A stretch of DNA of 64,000 bases from G965250275 sp965250275 (GCA_965250275.1 OZ252297.1:1-64000), one strand, 5' to 3'; shown: positions 1-8,733, counted from the stretch's first letter. Notes: a model not told the origin generated them from the sequence alone. A program made the numbers and translations.

Positions 1-292
1 GAACGGCCACCAGATCTGTCATGGCGGATACATCTTCACACTTGCCGATAGCGCCTTTGCCTTTGCCTGTAACAGCTACAATGCCCTGTCCGTGGCCCAG
101 GAAAACTCGATCACCTTCCTTGCACCGGGAAAATCGGGCGAACGCCTGACAGCCGTCGCGTCCGAGGCGGCATTGAACGGGCGTTCCGGGGTATACGATG
201 TGATTGTCACCGGCGGTGACGGGCGCAAGGTTGCGCTGTTTCGCGGGTTGTCCCGCACCATACAAGGTCAGCATTTTCAGGAGACACCATGA
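1..292 (+). CDS. paaI: PaaI-type hydroxyphenylacetyl-CoA thioesterase (3' part)
   Basis: The reading frame is open from the window edge and ends in TGA at 290-292, giving about 95 visible C-terminal residues. They begin NGHQICHGGYIFTLADSAFA, the hotdog-fold signature of PaaI thioesterases (the HGG and LAD..FA region that carries the catalytic residues), and continue with a typical hotdog beta-sheet tail. PaaI hydrolyses hydroxylated phenylacetyl-CoA intermediates that would otherwise stall the paa pathway. The stop overlaps the ATG of the next gene (ATGA at 289-292), so the two are translationally coupled. The following thiolase and PaaK support the assignment. The N-terminus lies outside the window. 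Confidence 0.85.
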   Translation, partial: NGHQICHGGYIFTLADSAFAFACNSYNALSVAQENSITFLAPGKSGERLTAVASEAALNGRSGVYDVIVTGGDGRKVALFRGLSRTIQGQHFQETP

Positions 293-1482
293 CACACGCC
301 TATCTCTGTGACGGTCTGCGCACCCCGATCGGGCGCTATGGCGGCGCGCTGAGTTCCGTGCGGCCCGACGACATGCTGGCCGAAGTGATCAAGGCCGTGG
401 TCGAGGCTCACCCCGACCTGGTCTTAGACGAGGTTCTGGCTGGCTGCGCCAACCAGGCTGGAGAGGACAATCGCAACGTTGCGCGCATGGCCACTCTTCT
501 GGCCGGATTGCCAGACACCGTTCCGGGGGCCACCATCAACCGACTATGCGGCTCGGGACTGGATGCCGTGGGATCCGCCGCCCGTGCCGTCCGCATGGGT
601 GAGGCAGAGGTGGTGATAGCCTGCGGTGTCGAAAGCATGAGCCGTGCCCCGATTGTCATGCCCAAAGCGGACAGTGCCTTTTCGAGAAAAGCGGAGATCT
701 ATGACACGACGATCGGGTGGCGCTTCGTAAACAAAGCGATGCATAAGCGGTATGGCACGGATTCAATGCCTGAGACGGCCGAAAACGTCGCCTCGGACTA
801 CCAGATTTCACGTGAAGATCAGGACGCATTTGCGCAGCGGTCTCAATCCCGCGCATTGGCTGCGATTGCGTCAGGACGGATGGCGCGGGAGATCACACCA
901 GTGGCAATTCCGCAGCGCAGGGGTGATCCCATCGTCTTTGATACAGATGAGCACCCGCGCCAGACGACGGCGGAGAAGCTCGCCTCTCTGCCCACTCCGT
1001 TTCGCGAAGCTGGGACAGTCACGGCCGGCAACGCGTCGGGTGTAAACGACGGCGCTGCCGCAGTCATCGTCGCATCCGAGGCAGCAGTGGAGAAGTACGG
1101 GTTGACCCCTCGCGCCCGCGTCGTTGGGATGGCAACGGTTGGCGTGCCGCCGCGCGTGATGGGAATTGGGCCTGCACCGGCGACCGAGCGTCTTATGGCG
1201 CAGCATGGCCTGAGCATCGGCGATGTCGGCACGATTGAGTTGAACGAAGCGTTCGCCGCCCAGGGATTGGCTGTAACGCGACAACTCGGGCTTCCGGACG
1301 ACGCCGATCACGTCAATCCTCATGGTGGCGCAATCGCTTTAGGGCATCCTCTTGGCATGTCCGGGACCCGTCTTGCGCTGACCGCTTCGCTTACGATGTC
1401 CGAAAACGACATGGATCGCGCGATCTGCACGATGTGCATCGGCGTCGGGCAAGGCATCGCCGTGTTGCTGGAGAAAGCCTGA
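289..1482 (+). CDS. paaJ: Acetyl-CoA acyltransferase, 3-oxoadipyl-CoA thiolase
   Basis: This 397-residue protein is a complete thiolase. It carries the nucleophilic cysteine in NRLCGSGLDAVG (about residue 87), the histidine in NPHGGAIALGHPLGMSG, and the second cysteine in CIGVGQGIAVLLEKA at the end. Length matches degradative thiolases. The last step of phenylacetate breakdown is thiolysis of 3-oxoadipyl-CoA to succinyl-CoA and acetyl-CoA, and the position between paaI and paaK makes that role likely. The same family acts in the protocatechuate branch as PcaF, and sequence alone does not separate them. The start ATG overlaps the paaI stop by four bases and its own TGA overlaps the next ATG by one. 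Confidence 0.88.
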   Translation: MTHAYLCDGLRTPIGRYGGALSSVRPDDMLAEVIKAVVEAHPDLVLDEVLAGCANQAGEDNRNVARMATLLAGLPDTVPGATINRLCGSGLDAVGSAARAVRMGEAEVVIACGVESMSRAPIVMPKADSAFSRKAEIYDTTIGWRFVNKAMHKRYGTDSMPETAENVASDYQISREDQDAFAQRSQSRALAAIASGRMAREITPVAIPQRRGDPIVFDTDEHPRQTTAEKLASLPTPFREAGTVTAGNASGVNDGAAAVIVASEAAVEKYGLTPRARVVGMATVGVPPRVMGIGPAPATERLMAQHGLSIGDVGTIELNEAFAAQGLAVTRQLGLPDDADHVNPHGGAIALGHPLGMSGTRLALTASLTMSENDMDRAICTMCIGVGQGIAVLLEKA

Positions 1483-2795
1483 TGAAAGACCTCTCCCCCA
1501 AACCCGGCGATCTCGATCCGATTGAAATCGCAAGCCGGGATGAGATATCGGCACTTCAGCTGAAACGCCTCAAGAAATCACTGCGCCACGCCTACGAAAA
1601 CGTGGCGCACTACAAGAAATCCTTCGACGCGGCGGGTGTGCATCCGGATGACCTCAACGCCCTCGAAGATTTGTCCAAGTTTCCATTTACAGTGAAACAA
1701 GACCTCCGCGACAACTACCCGTTTGGAATGTTTGCGGTGCCCCGCGAACAAATCCAGCGCATTCACGCCTCATCCGGCACGACGGGCCAACCGACTGTTG
1801 TGGGGTACACGGCAGGTGACCTCGACGTGTGGGGGGATGTGGTGGCGCGGTCCCTACGCGCCTCGGGACTGCGTCGTGGCGACATGCTGCACAACGCCTA
1901 TGGGTACGGTCTGTTCACGGGGGGATTGGGCATCCATCTTGGCGCCGACGCCCTCGGTTTGATCACAGTGCCCGTGTCGGGGGGCATGACCCCGCGCCAG
2001 GTGCGCCTTATCGAAGATTTCCGTCCCAAGGGCATGACTGTCACACCCTCTTATGCGCTCTCCATTCTGGATGAGTACGCTGCACAAGGCGTAGATCCCC
2101 GAAGCAGCGCCCTCGAAGTCGGGATCTTTGGTGCAGAACCCTGGACCAATGCCATGCGCAAAGAGATCGAAGACGCCTTCGACATGCATGCGGTGGACAT
2201 CTATGGCCTGAGCGAGGTTATGGGACCGGGTGTGGCCAACGAGTGCGTCGAGACCAAAGATGGTCTGCACATTTGGGAGGACCACTTTTATCCCGAAATC
2301 ATCAACCCCGAAACCGGCGCGCTCGTTGCAGATGGCGAACAAGGCGAACTGGTTTTCACGTCCCTGACCAAGGAAGCCTTCCCGATCATTCGTTACCGCA
2401 CGCGCGATCTGACACGTCTGCTGCCGGGCACGGCCCGATCCATGCGGCGTATGGAGAAAGTGACCGGCCGCTCTGACGACATGATCATTTTGCGGGGCGT
2501 GAACGTGTTTCCGACCCAGATCGAAGAGCAACTCATGACGGTTCAGGGCCTTGCACCGCATTTCCAGATAGAGCTCACAAGACCCGATCGTCTCGACCAA
2601 ATGCGCGTACACACCGAAGCGGCAGAAGGGTTTTCCAGCCACGAGGACCGAGTTCACGCCGCAGCCGACCTTCAGAGCAAGATCAAGCAAAGCGTCGGAT
2701 TGTCGGTGCAGGTGGATGTGGCGGACCCCGGCGGCGTGGCCCGCAGTCAGGGCAAAGCGGTCCGGATCATCGACAACCGCCCAAAGAGCGACTGA
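1482..2795 (+). CDS. paaK: Phenylacetate-CoA ligase
   Basis: This 437-residue adenylate-forming enzyme activates phenylacetate with ATP and CoA, the entry step of the paa pathway. Visible motifs are the phosphate-binding loop HASSGTTGQPTVVGYT (about residue 90), the adenylation motif IYGLSEVMGPGVANEC, the YRTRDLTRLLPG region, and the C-terminal swivel domain starting near GRSDDMIILRGVNVFPTQ, all typical of PaaK. I chose the ATG at 1482, which shares its A with the thiolase TGA. An upstream in-frame ATG at 1434 lies inside the thiolase and would add 16 unrelated residues. Neighbours on both sides are paa genes. Confidence 0.93.
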   Translation: MKDLSPKPGDLDPIEIASRDEISALQLKRLKKSLRHAYENVAHYKKSFDAAGVHPDDLNALEDLSKFPFTVKQDLRDNYPFGMFAVPREQIQRIHASSGTTGQPTVVGYTAGDLDVWGDVVARSLRASGLRRGDMLHNAYGYGLFTGGLGIHLGADALGLITVPVSGGMTPRQVRLIEDFRPKGMTVTPSYALSILDEYAAQGVDPRSSALEVGIFGAEPWTNAMRKEIEDAFDMHAVDIYGLSEVMGPGVANECVETKDGLHIWEDHFYPEIINPETGALVADGEQGELVFTSLTKEAFPIIRYRTRDLTRLLPGTARSMRRMEKVTGRSDDMIILRGVNVFPTQIEEQLMTVQGLAPHFQIELTRPDRLDQMRVHTEAAEGFSSHEDRVHAAADLQSKIKQSVGLSVQVDVADPGGVARSQGKAVRIIDNRPKSD

Positions 2796-2798
2796 GAC

Positions 2799-3368
2799 TT
2801 GGCACGCGGGCTTGCCAGAGACCATGACGAAAAGCGCGCCGCGCTGCGCAAAGGCGCGGCGACGTATTTTGCAAGGCACGGATATGATCGCGCGTCTATG
2901 ACCGGCGCCGCGCGTGAGTGCGGTGTGTCGAAAGCTCTGCTTTATCACTACTATGCCAGCAAAGAGGCCCTGCTCTTTGACATTCTCTTCACGCACCTGT
3001 CCGATCTCGTCGACGTTGTCGATCACGCGCGCACGGAGGGAATTGGCGCACTAATCCGGGCCATTCTGCTGGCCTACGAAGACGCGGATGCCGAACACAA
3101 GCTCCAGCTTGACGCATTGGCCACCCTGCCCTTGGAGATGCGGCAACCGCTGCTGGATCTACAGCGGCAATTGGTGACAATGATGTCTGATGTGGTCCGA
3201 ACAGAGCGGCCTGGCCTGCCAGCGGATCGTTTGCGGGCGGCCACGATGTCCGTCTTTGGTATCCTTAACTGGTTCTATATGTGGCACCGGCCCAACAAAG
3301 GTCTGAGCCGGGAAAACTATGCCAAACTGGCCGCCGACTTTGTCCGTGGCGGGTTGTCAGCGATCTGA
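2799..3368 (+). CDS. TetR-family regulator of the paa genes
   Basis: This 189-residue protein has a TetR helix-turn-helix at about residues 14-58 (FARHGYDRASMTGAARECGV, then KALLYHYYASKEALLFDIL), followed by a helical ligand-binding domain containing the FNWFYMWHRP-like segment seen in TetR_C domains. It begins with TTG at 2799, three bases after the paaK stop. No in-frame ATG precedes the conserved helix, so TTG is the best start. Proximity to paaK suggests a phenylacetyl-CoA-responsive repressor like PaaR, but the ligand is inferred from context. It is probably co-transcribed with the genes it regulates; no separate promoter is evident. Confidence 0.82.
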   Translation: MARGLARDHDEKRAALRKGAATYFARHGYDRASMTGAARECGVSKALLYHYYASKEALLFDILFTHLSDLVDVVDHARTEGIGALIRAILLAYEDADAEHKLQLDALATLPLEMRQPLLDLQRQLVTMMSDVVRTERPGLPADRLRAATMSVFGILNWFYMWHRPNKGLSRENYAKLAADFVRGGLSAI

Positions 3369-3489
3369 TTCCTGATCAAGCCAGCAACTTTGCCTGCGCG
3401 AAAAGCAGGGCGACACGCCCAACAATTTCTTGAAAACAACGCGTCCATCGCTCAGGGTCCAGTGCAAGATGACAAGGGAGGGTGCAGAA

Positions 3490-4602
3490 ATGCGCACACG
3501 TGCTGCGGTCGCCGTAGAGGCCGGCAAACCACTGGAAATCATGGATGTTAATCTGGACGGTCCGCGCGCCGGGGAAGTTCTGGTGGAAATCAAGGCCACC
3601 GGTATCTGCCATACGGATGAGTTTACGTTGTCCGGTGCGGATCCGGAGGGCCTGTTTCCGGCCATTCTTGGGCATGAAGGCGCGGGTGTGGTTCTGGAAG
3701 TTGGCGAAGGCGTCACAAGCCTGAAGCCCGGAGACCATGTCATCCCGCTTTACACCCCGGAATGCCGGGAATGCGACTATTGCCTGCATCCCAAAACGAA
3801 CCTGTGCCAGTCGATCCGGGAAACTCAGGGCAAAGGTGTGATGCCCGATGGCACCAGCCGTTTCACAACCTTGGATGGGGACCCGATCCTGCACTACATG
3901 GGCTGCTCGACGTTCTCCAATCATACCGTCATGCCAGAAATCGCCCTGGCCAAAATTCGGTCGGATGCTCCGTTCGACAAGGTTTGCTACATCGGATGTG
4001 GGGTCACCACGGGCATCGGTGCGGTCATAAACACCGCCAAGGTCGAAATCGGCAGCCGTGCGGTTGTGTTCGGCCTGGGTGGCATCGGACTGAATGTTAT
4101 TCAGGGCCTGCGGCTGGCCGGTGCCGACCAGATCGTGGGCGTGGACCTCAATCCCGACAAGGTCGAAATGGCGGAGCGGTTTGGTATGACCGACTTCGTG
4201 AACCCCAAAGAGGTAGATGGAGATCTGGTGCCCTATCTGGTTAATCTGACCAAGGGCGGAGCCGACTACACATTCGATGCGACCGGCAATGTCCAGGTGA
4301 TGCGCGATGCGTTGGAATGTGCGCACAAAGGATGGGGCGAAAGCATCATCATCGGGGTTGCGCCGGCCGGAGCCGAAATCTCCACACGACCCTTCCAACT
4401 TGTGACCGGGCGCAGCTGGCGCGGCACGGCCTTTGGTGGCGCCCGGGGCCGGACCGATGTGCCGAAAATTGTGGACTGGTATATGGACGGCAAGATCGAA
4501 ATCGACCCGATGATCACTCACACGATGGGATTGGACGATATCAACAAAGGGTTTGATCTGATGCATGCCGGAGAGAGCATCCGGTCCGTCGTCATCTACT
4601 GA
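3490..4602 (+). CDS. frmA: S-(hydroxymethyl)glutathione dehydrogenase, class III alcohol dehydrogenase
   Basis: This 370-residue zinc-dependent medium-chain dehydrogenase oxidises the glutathione adduct of formaldehyde with NAD+. It has the catalytic zinc ligands in TGICHTDEF and GHEGAG, the structural zinc cluster CRECDYCLHPKTNLC, and the nucleotide-binding glycine motif FGLGGIGLNVIQG near residue 195. Length and motif order match class III ADH. I chose ATG 3490, preceded by GGGAGGG at about 8 bases, because the protein then begins MRTRAAVAVEAGKPL as family members do. The partner S-formylglutathione hydrolase lies 4.2 kb downstream on the same strand and is not operonic. A strong hairpin follows the gene. 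Confidence 0.95.
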   Translation: MRTRAAVAVEAGKPLEIMDVNLDGPRAGEVLVEIKATGICHTDEFTLSGADPEGLFPAILGHEGAGVVLEVGEGVTSLKPGDHVIPLYTPECRECDYCLHPKTNLCQSIRETQGKGVMPDGTSRFTTLDGDPILHYMGCSTFSNHTVMPEIALAKIRSDAPFDKVCYIGCGVTTGIGAVINTAKVEIGSRAVVFGLGGIGLNVIQGLRLAGADQIVGVDLNPDKVEMAERFGMTDFVNPKEVDGDLVPYLVNLTKGGADYTFDATGNVQVMRDALECAHKGWGESIIIGVAPAGAEISTRPFQLVTGRSWRGTAFGGARGRTDVPKIVDWYMDGKIEIDPMITHTMGLDDINKGFDLMHAGESIRSVVIY

Positions 4603-4621
4603 CAATCAACCGTAGCGCCTT

Positions 4622-4649
4622 GAGCACCGGTTCCTCCGGTGCTCATTTT
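4622..4649 (+). terminator. Rho-independent terminator-like hairpin
   Basis: A perfect 9-bp stem (GAGCACCGG at 4622-4630 and CCGGTGCTC at 4636-4644) closes a five-base TTCCT loop and is followed by ATTTTCC. It sits 20 bases after the frmA stop and 11 bases before the end of the convergent TetR gene, so it may insulate both. The U-tract is short. Confidence 0.7.
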
Positions 4650-4659
4650 CCAAGTCCGG

Positions 4660-5283
4660 TCAGTCGGGGACGCCGTAGCGGGCCATGAATGTTTTCACGG
4701 CCTCGCGCACGACATTGTCAATCTCGGCGTCCGAGAACTCGGACTGGATACCCAACACGGCCCGAATCCAAAGGCTCGATTTGCAGAGCTCCGAAAACTG
4801 CTCTGCAGCCATCGTCAGATTGTCGATCTGCAACTCGCCGCGTGCGACCGCTTCGCTCAGGTATTCGCACAGGCGGGCGCGCCCCATTTCAGGACCGCTT
4901 GCATAGAAGTCACGGCCCAGTTCGGGGAAACGGTCACGTTCGGCAACACAAATGCGAAAGACCTGTTGCGAAAATCCCGACAACAGAAACGTCACGATCT
5001 GTTTTGCCGCGATGGAAAGAACCACCCGCGGACCATGGTTCTCGTCAATCAGTTCCAGAGCCCGGTCCGCCATACGCGCGCACTCGGTCCGGGCCACTTC
5101 CATAAACAGCAGACGTTTATCCGGAAAGTAGCTGTAGAGGGTCGCCTTGGAGACACCGGCAGCGCGTGCAATGTCATCAACGCTGGCACCTTCGAAACCG
5201 TCGGCCATAAAAACTTGCCGCGCGCCCTCAAGCACCTGGTCAAACTTGCGTCCCGTGCGCACGATTTCGGCCGCTTGCCCCAA
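4660..5283 (-). CDS. TetR/AcrR-family transcriptional regulator
   Basis: This 207-residue protein has a canonical TetR helix-turn-helix at about residues 25-65 (FEGASVDDIARAAGVSKATL, then YSYFPDKRLLFMEV). The C-terminal domain resembles that of AefR-type TetR regulators. Translation starts at TTG 5283, preceded on the minus strand by AGAGGAGAA at good spacing; no ATG lies upstream of the helix. A perfect 9-bp inverted repeat lies 34-54 bases upstream and is the probable autoregulatory operator. The gene diverges from mbfA. Because mbfA has its own iron-type operator, I do not assign mbfA as the target. The ligand is unknown. Confidence 0.85.
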   Translation of the reverse strand: MGQAAEIVRTGRKFDQVLEGARQVFMADGFEGASVDDIARAAGVSKATLYSYFPDKRLLFMEVARTECARMADRALELIDENHGPRVVLSIAAKQIVTFLLSGFSQQVFRICVAERDRFPELGRDFYASGPEMGRARLCEYLSEAVARGELQIDNLTMAAEQFSELCKSSLWIRAVLGIQSEFSDAEIDNVVREAVKTFMARYGVPD

Positions 5284-5316
5284 AGCGTTCTCCTCTTCCC
5301 ACCCGCTGACAGACCT

Positions 5317-5337
5317 TAAACTGAATGGTTCAGTTTA
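5317..5337. promoter_or_regulatory. Palindromic operator for the divergent TetR regulator
   Basis: TAAACTGAA (5317-5325) and TTCAGTTTA (5329-5337) form a perfect 9-bp inverted repeat around TGG. The 21-bp size and position just upstream of a TetR gene are typical of TetR autoregulatory operators. Binding is inferred. Confidence 0.6.
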
Positions 5338-5350
5338 GCCAAGTGGTGGC

Positions 5351-5378
5351 TTGTCATTGAGAGATCAAGGCATATTAT
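5351..5378 (+). promoter_or_regulatory. Candidate sigma-70 promoter of mbfA
   Basis: TTGTCA at 5351-5356 and TATTAT at 5373-5378 are separated by 16 bases, directly upstream of mbfA. The ICE-like palindrome starts at the last base of the -10 element, so a bound repressor would cover the transcription start. Confidence 0.5.
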
Positions 5379-5392
5379 TAGAATCATTCTAA
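5378..5392. promoter_or_regulatory. ICE / Irr-box-like palindrome upstream of mbfA
   Basis: TTAGAA-TCA-TTCTAA is a perfect inverted repeat that matches the iron control element core recognised by the haem-responsive regulator Irr in alphaproteobacteria. It ends 14 bases before the mbfA ATG. Irr control of mbfA through an ICE is established in Agrobacterium and Bradyrhizobium; binding here is inferred from motif and position. Confidence 0.7.
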
Positions 5393-5406
5393 ACAGGTGA
5401 GATCGT

Positions 5407-6381
5407 ATGCGTTTCCTGCACCACCGCAAAAAGCTTCGCGACCTGAGTGAACAGGAAGTCCTGGCTCTGGCGATTTCGTCTGAGGAAGACGACGCCAAGA
5501 TCTACCGGGGCTACGCCGAGATGTTGCGCGCGGAGTATCCTGCCAGTGCCAAGATATTCGAGGGGATGGCGAGTGAGGAAGACGAACACCGCGCGCGCCT
5601 GATCGCCCTGCACGAGGAACGGTTCGGCAAAACGATCCCCCTGATCCGGCGCGAGCATGTCGCCGGGTTTCTGACCAGACGGCCCGTGTGGCTGGTGGAG
5701 AATCTTGGCATCGAACGCATCCGGGAAGAGGCAGAGGCGATGGAGCGTGATGCTGCTCGTTTCTATCATGCAGCCGCCCAGAACACGACTGACAGCAACA
5801 CGCGCAAACTCTTGGGCGACCTCGCCGCCGCCGAAGGCCAACACGTTGCGAACGCTGGTGAACTCGCGAACGAGTATCTGGACGGTCAGGCGCGCACCGA
5901 TGAAGCCGCGGCGTCAAAACGCCAATTCATTCTGACCTGGGTGCAGCCGGGCCTCGCCGGCCTGATGGATGGCTCAGTCAGCACTCTGGCCCCGATTTTT
6001 GCAGCGGCCTTTGCCACGCAGGACACCTGGACCACTTTTCTGGTTGGTGTGGCGGCTTCGGTTGGTGCTGGAATTTCCATGGGCTTTACCGAAGCGGCGT
6101 CAGACGACGGTCGGTTGTCGGGGCGCGGTTCTCCAGTCAAACGCGGCATTGCCTCCGGGGTCATGACAACCATCGGTGGGCTGGGGCACGCGCTCCCGTA
6201 TCTGATTCCTGAATTCTGGACCGCCACGATCATCGCCATCGCGATCGTGTTCTTCGAACTCTGGGCGATCGCCTGGATCCAGAACCGCTATATGGAAACC
6301 CCCTTCTTTCGCGCCGTGTTTCAGGTGGTACTGGGGGGATCACTGGTCCTGGCAGCGGGGATACTCATCGGCAGCGGCTAG
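5407..6381 (+). CDS. mbfA: Membrane-bound ferritin-like iron exporter MbfA
   Basis: This 324-residue protein combines an N-terminal ferritin-like (rubrerythrin-type) di-iron domain with a C-terminal CCC1/VIT1-type membrane domain. Residues 1-165 carry repeated ExxH/E motifs such as ISSEEDDAKIYRGYAEML, ASEEDEHRARL and AAEGQHVANAGEL. From about residue 180 there are roughly five membrane segments, beginning WVQPGLAGLMDGSVSTLAP with the glycine/methionine motif of VIT1 transporters. Family members export iron and protect against iron and peroxide stress. Start ATG 5407 follows AGGTGAG. An ICE-type palindrome over the promoter start region suggests repression by Irr when iron is scarce. Confidence 0.9.
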   Translation: MRFLHHRKKLRDLSEQEVLALAISSEEDDAKIYRGYAEMLRAEYPASAKIFEGMASEEDEHRARLIALHEERFGKTIPLIRREHVAGFLTRRPVWLVENLGIERIREEAEAMERDAARFYHAAAQNTTDSNTRKLLGDLAAAEGQHVANAGELANEYLDGQARTDEAAASKRQFILTWVQPGLAGLMDGSVSTLAPIFAAAFATQDTWTTFLVGVAASVGAGISMGFTEAASDDGRLSGRGSPVKRGIASGVMTTIGGLGHALPYLIPEFWTATIIAIAIVFFELWAIAWIQNRYMETPFFRAVFQVVLGGSLVLAAGILIGSG

Positions 6382-6386
6382 GCCAC

Positions 6387-7616
6387 CTATTGCTGGGCCG
6401 CAGCTTCGGCCGCGCGCATCACCCGCAAGACATTTCCGCCCCAAAGCTTGGCAAGGTCAGCTTCGGAGTACCCGCGCCTCAGCAGCTCGCGCGTCAAGTT
6501 GAACGATTCCGCGGCATTGTCCCAACCCTGCACACCACCGCCACCATCAAAGTCCCCGCTGACGCCGACATGGTCGATGCCAGCAACTGAAACGGCGTGG
6601 TCGATATGGTCGGCGAACTGCATCAGAGCGACATCAGGATGCTGCTTGCGAAGCTGCCGAAGGTCCGTGGAGTACTCCTCAAGAACGTCCGGCGTCGCGG
6701 CGCCGAATGCTGCCCCGCTCGTCAGGCCAAGGCGTTCTCGCAGCGCTTTCTGCGCGGCCGATAGTTCCGCGTCTACTGGTGCCACATAGGAGCGAAAGGC
6801 AACCATCTGAGCCACACCGCCGGTATCTCGGATCGCGCGCAACTGCTCGTCATCCAGGTTGCGTGGATTGTCGTGAACCGCACGCGCACCGGAGTGCGAA
6901 GCGATCACAGGCGCGCGTGAGAGTTCGATGGCCTGCAGACCGGTGGTCTTTCCCACATGGCTGATGTCGATCATGATCCCGTGATCGTTCAGCGCAACAA
7001 TCAACTCACGCCCGAGATCGGTGAGGCCGGGATCTTCGGCTGGGTCTCCCCGCGCCGCGCTGGGATTGGAACTACCCCCAAACTGATTGTTTCCGAAATG
7101 CGTGATCGATACGTACCGCACCCCCCGTTCGGCCCACATTTCAACATCATCAATGCTGTTCCCCAACGGCGACGCGTTCTCCATCCCGATCAGGATAACC
7201 CGGCGCCCCGTCGCCGCGATCCGGTCCACATCTTCCGCCGTTAGCGCCAATTCCGCGTCGTCTGGATACATCTGCAGCATCCGTTCGATTGCGCGATACT
7301 TGTCTTCTGCCATTTCTCTGGCGTCGTTGAGACCCTCCTCGGTCAGAGCGCCTTGGCGTGTATAGACAATGAAGAACCCGCCATCCAAGCCGCCTGCACG
7401 CATACCTGGCAAGTGAACCTGGGCCCGGTTCACGACCCCGGGGTCCAACGCCGGCGTGGCATAGCCGGTCCCAATGTCGATATGGGTATCTATGGTCAGT
7501 AACCGTTCATGCAGGGCCAGCGCTTCGGCGTCGGTCAATGAACTTTCCTCCGAAGCAAGGGATTCCGCACCAGACAAAAGCGCCACAAAAATCGCAAACA
7601 AGAGAACATGAGGCAT
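6387..7616 (-). CDS. Secreted or periplasmic membrane dipeptidase, peptidase M19
   Basis: This 409-residue protein begins with a signal peptide (MPHVLLFAIFVALLSGAESLA) and then shows the zinc dipeptidase fold of family M19. Metal-binding motifs are DTHIDIGTG near residue 43, SITHFGNNQFGGSS, MIDISHVGKTTG, PVIASHSGARAVHDNPRN and VGVSGDFDGGGGV. Family members hydrolyse dipeptides, often with relaxed stereochemistry. The gene is convergent with mbfA, with five bases between the stops. It appears monocistronic, with a 187-bp gap to the divergent carrier gene. The natural substrate cannot be read from sequence. Confidence 0.9.
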   Translation of the reverse strand: MPHVLLFAIFVALLSGAESLASEESSLTDAEALALHERLLTIDTHIDIGTGYATPALDPGVVNRAQVHLPGMRAGGLDGGFFIVYTRQGALTEEGLNDAREMAEDKYRAIERMLQMYPDDAELALTAEDVDRIAATGRRVILIGMENASPLGNSIDDVEMWAERGVRYVSITHFGNNQFGGSSNPSAARGDPAEDPGLTDLGRELIVALNDHGIMIDISHVGKTTGLQAIELSRAPVIASHSGARAVHDNPRNLDDEQLRAIRDTGGVAQMVAFRSYVAPVDAELSAAQKALRERLGLTSGAAFGAATPDVLEEYSTDLRQLRKQHPDVALMQFADHIDHAVSVAGIDHVGVSGDFDGGGGVQGWDNAAESFNLTRELLRRGYSEADLAKLWGGNVLRVMRAAEAAAQQ

Positions 7617-7803
7617 CGCAACGCTTTCCTTTGAAGGCTTTCTGTCAATCTGCAGCCAGCACCGTCCTCAGGCAACCGTTGTGTGGCGAAACACCCGGCA
7701 CACCTGATCACCCATGGGGCCATAGCGAGTTCTCTGCCCAAACGGGTCGGTGTTTCCATTTTGACGCGTTGCAGCCAGTAAGTTGTGACGTTAACCCTTC
7801 GTC

Positions 7804-8733
7804 ATGATCGACGTGTTCCTGCGCACATTGCCGTTCTTTGCTCTGATCGCGCTGGGATTCTGGGCCGGGCGCAGCCGTTTTTTCAGCGAAGAGGCGACAG
7901 GCTACCTCACCAAGTTCGTTTTCTACTTTGCGCTTTCAGCCATGTTGTTTCGCTTCGCCGCAAATCTCTCGCTTGAAGAGGTTTTTGATTGGCGTCTTGT
8001 GAGCGCGTATCTCTGGGGCACTGCATTTGTGTATGGCATTGCCACAGCCGTTGCCTTCATTCGCGGACTGGACGTGCCAACGGCGGCCGTCGAGGCGCAA
8101 TGCGCCGTGATCGGCAATGTCGGGTTCCTGGGCCTTCCGATGTTTGTCCTGCTGTTCGGAGAGGCATCCATCGGGCCGCTGATGTTGGTTCTGGCCACCG
8201 ACCTGATCGTGTTCTCAAGCCTGATCGTGATCCTGATCAGCGGGTCGCGCGATGGACGGATGTCATGGGGCATATTGCGCACGATCGGGTCGGGGCTGAT
8301 GCGCAACCCGATGATCGTCTCCATCAGCGCCGGACTGCTTTGGTCGGCCTTTGCGCTGCCCATCCCGGATCCGATGGAGAACTTTCTGAGCATCCTGGGC
8401 GGCGCTGCCACGCCCGGCGCGCTCTTTGCCATCGGCGCGTCGCTGGCCAGCAAATCCGCCGAGCGGATTGAAATCGCAGGGTGGCTGAGCGCATGCAAAC
8501 TGATCCTGCACCCGGCGGCCGTCGCGCTGGCCTGTCTGGTTCTGTTCCCGCTCGACCCCTTTTCGGCAACGGTTGTGATCACGGCAGCGGCACTGCCAGT
8601 GGCCGGGAATGTATACATGCTGGCTCAGCACTACGGGATCGCGGCGCATCGGGTTTCCGCTGCCATCCTGATCTCAACCACGCTCAGCATAGTTACGGTT
8701 CCGATCCTGATCGCCTGGCTGACAGGGGGATAA
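7804..8733 (+). CDS. AEC-family permease
   Basis: This 309-residue hydrophobic protein has about ten membrane segments in two halves joined by a short loop near SGSRDGRMSWGI, the layout of the auxin efflux carrier (AEC) family. Conserved features include CAVIGNVGFLGLPM in the first half and GGAATPGALFAIGASLA in the second. Bacterial AEC proteins carry organic acids or related anions; the substrate here is unknown. The ATG at 7804 follows a weak ribosome site. It is followed 65 bases later by fghA on the same strand, so co-transcription is possible but not shown. Confidence 0.85.
   Translation: MIDVFLRTLPFFALIALGFWAGRSRFFSEEATGYLTKFVFYFALSAMLFRFAANLSLEEVFDWRLVSAYLWGTAFVYGIATAVAFIRGLDVPTAAVEAQCAVIGNVGFLGLPMFVLLFGEASIGPLMLVLATDLIVFSSLIVILISGSRDGRMSWGILRTIGSGLMRNPMIVSISAGLLWSAFALPIPDPMENFLSILGGAATPGALFAIGASLASKSAERIEIAGWLSACKLILHPAAVALACLVLFPLDPFSATVVITAAALPVAGNVYMLAQHYGIAAHRVSAAILISTTLSIVTVPILIAWLTGG

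Noticed and set aside
1854..3026. 390-codon minus-strand open frame across paaK and the TetR gene
   Set aside because: It is antisense to two genes with clear motifs on the plus strand.
3429..3450. CTTGAAA followed by CCATCG upstream of frmA, resembling a sigma-32 promoter
   Set aside because: The spacing of about 9 bases is too short, and the -10 part is only a partial match.
3376..4605. 409-codon minus-strand open frame opposite frmA
   Set aside because: Antisense shadow; the plus-strand zinc-ligand motifs are complete.
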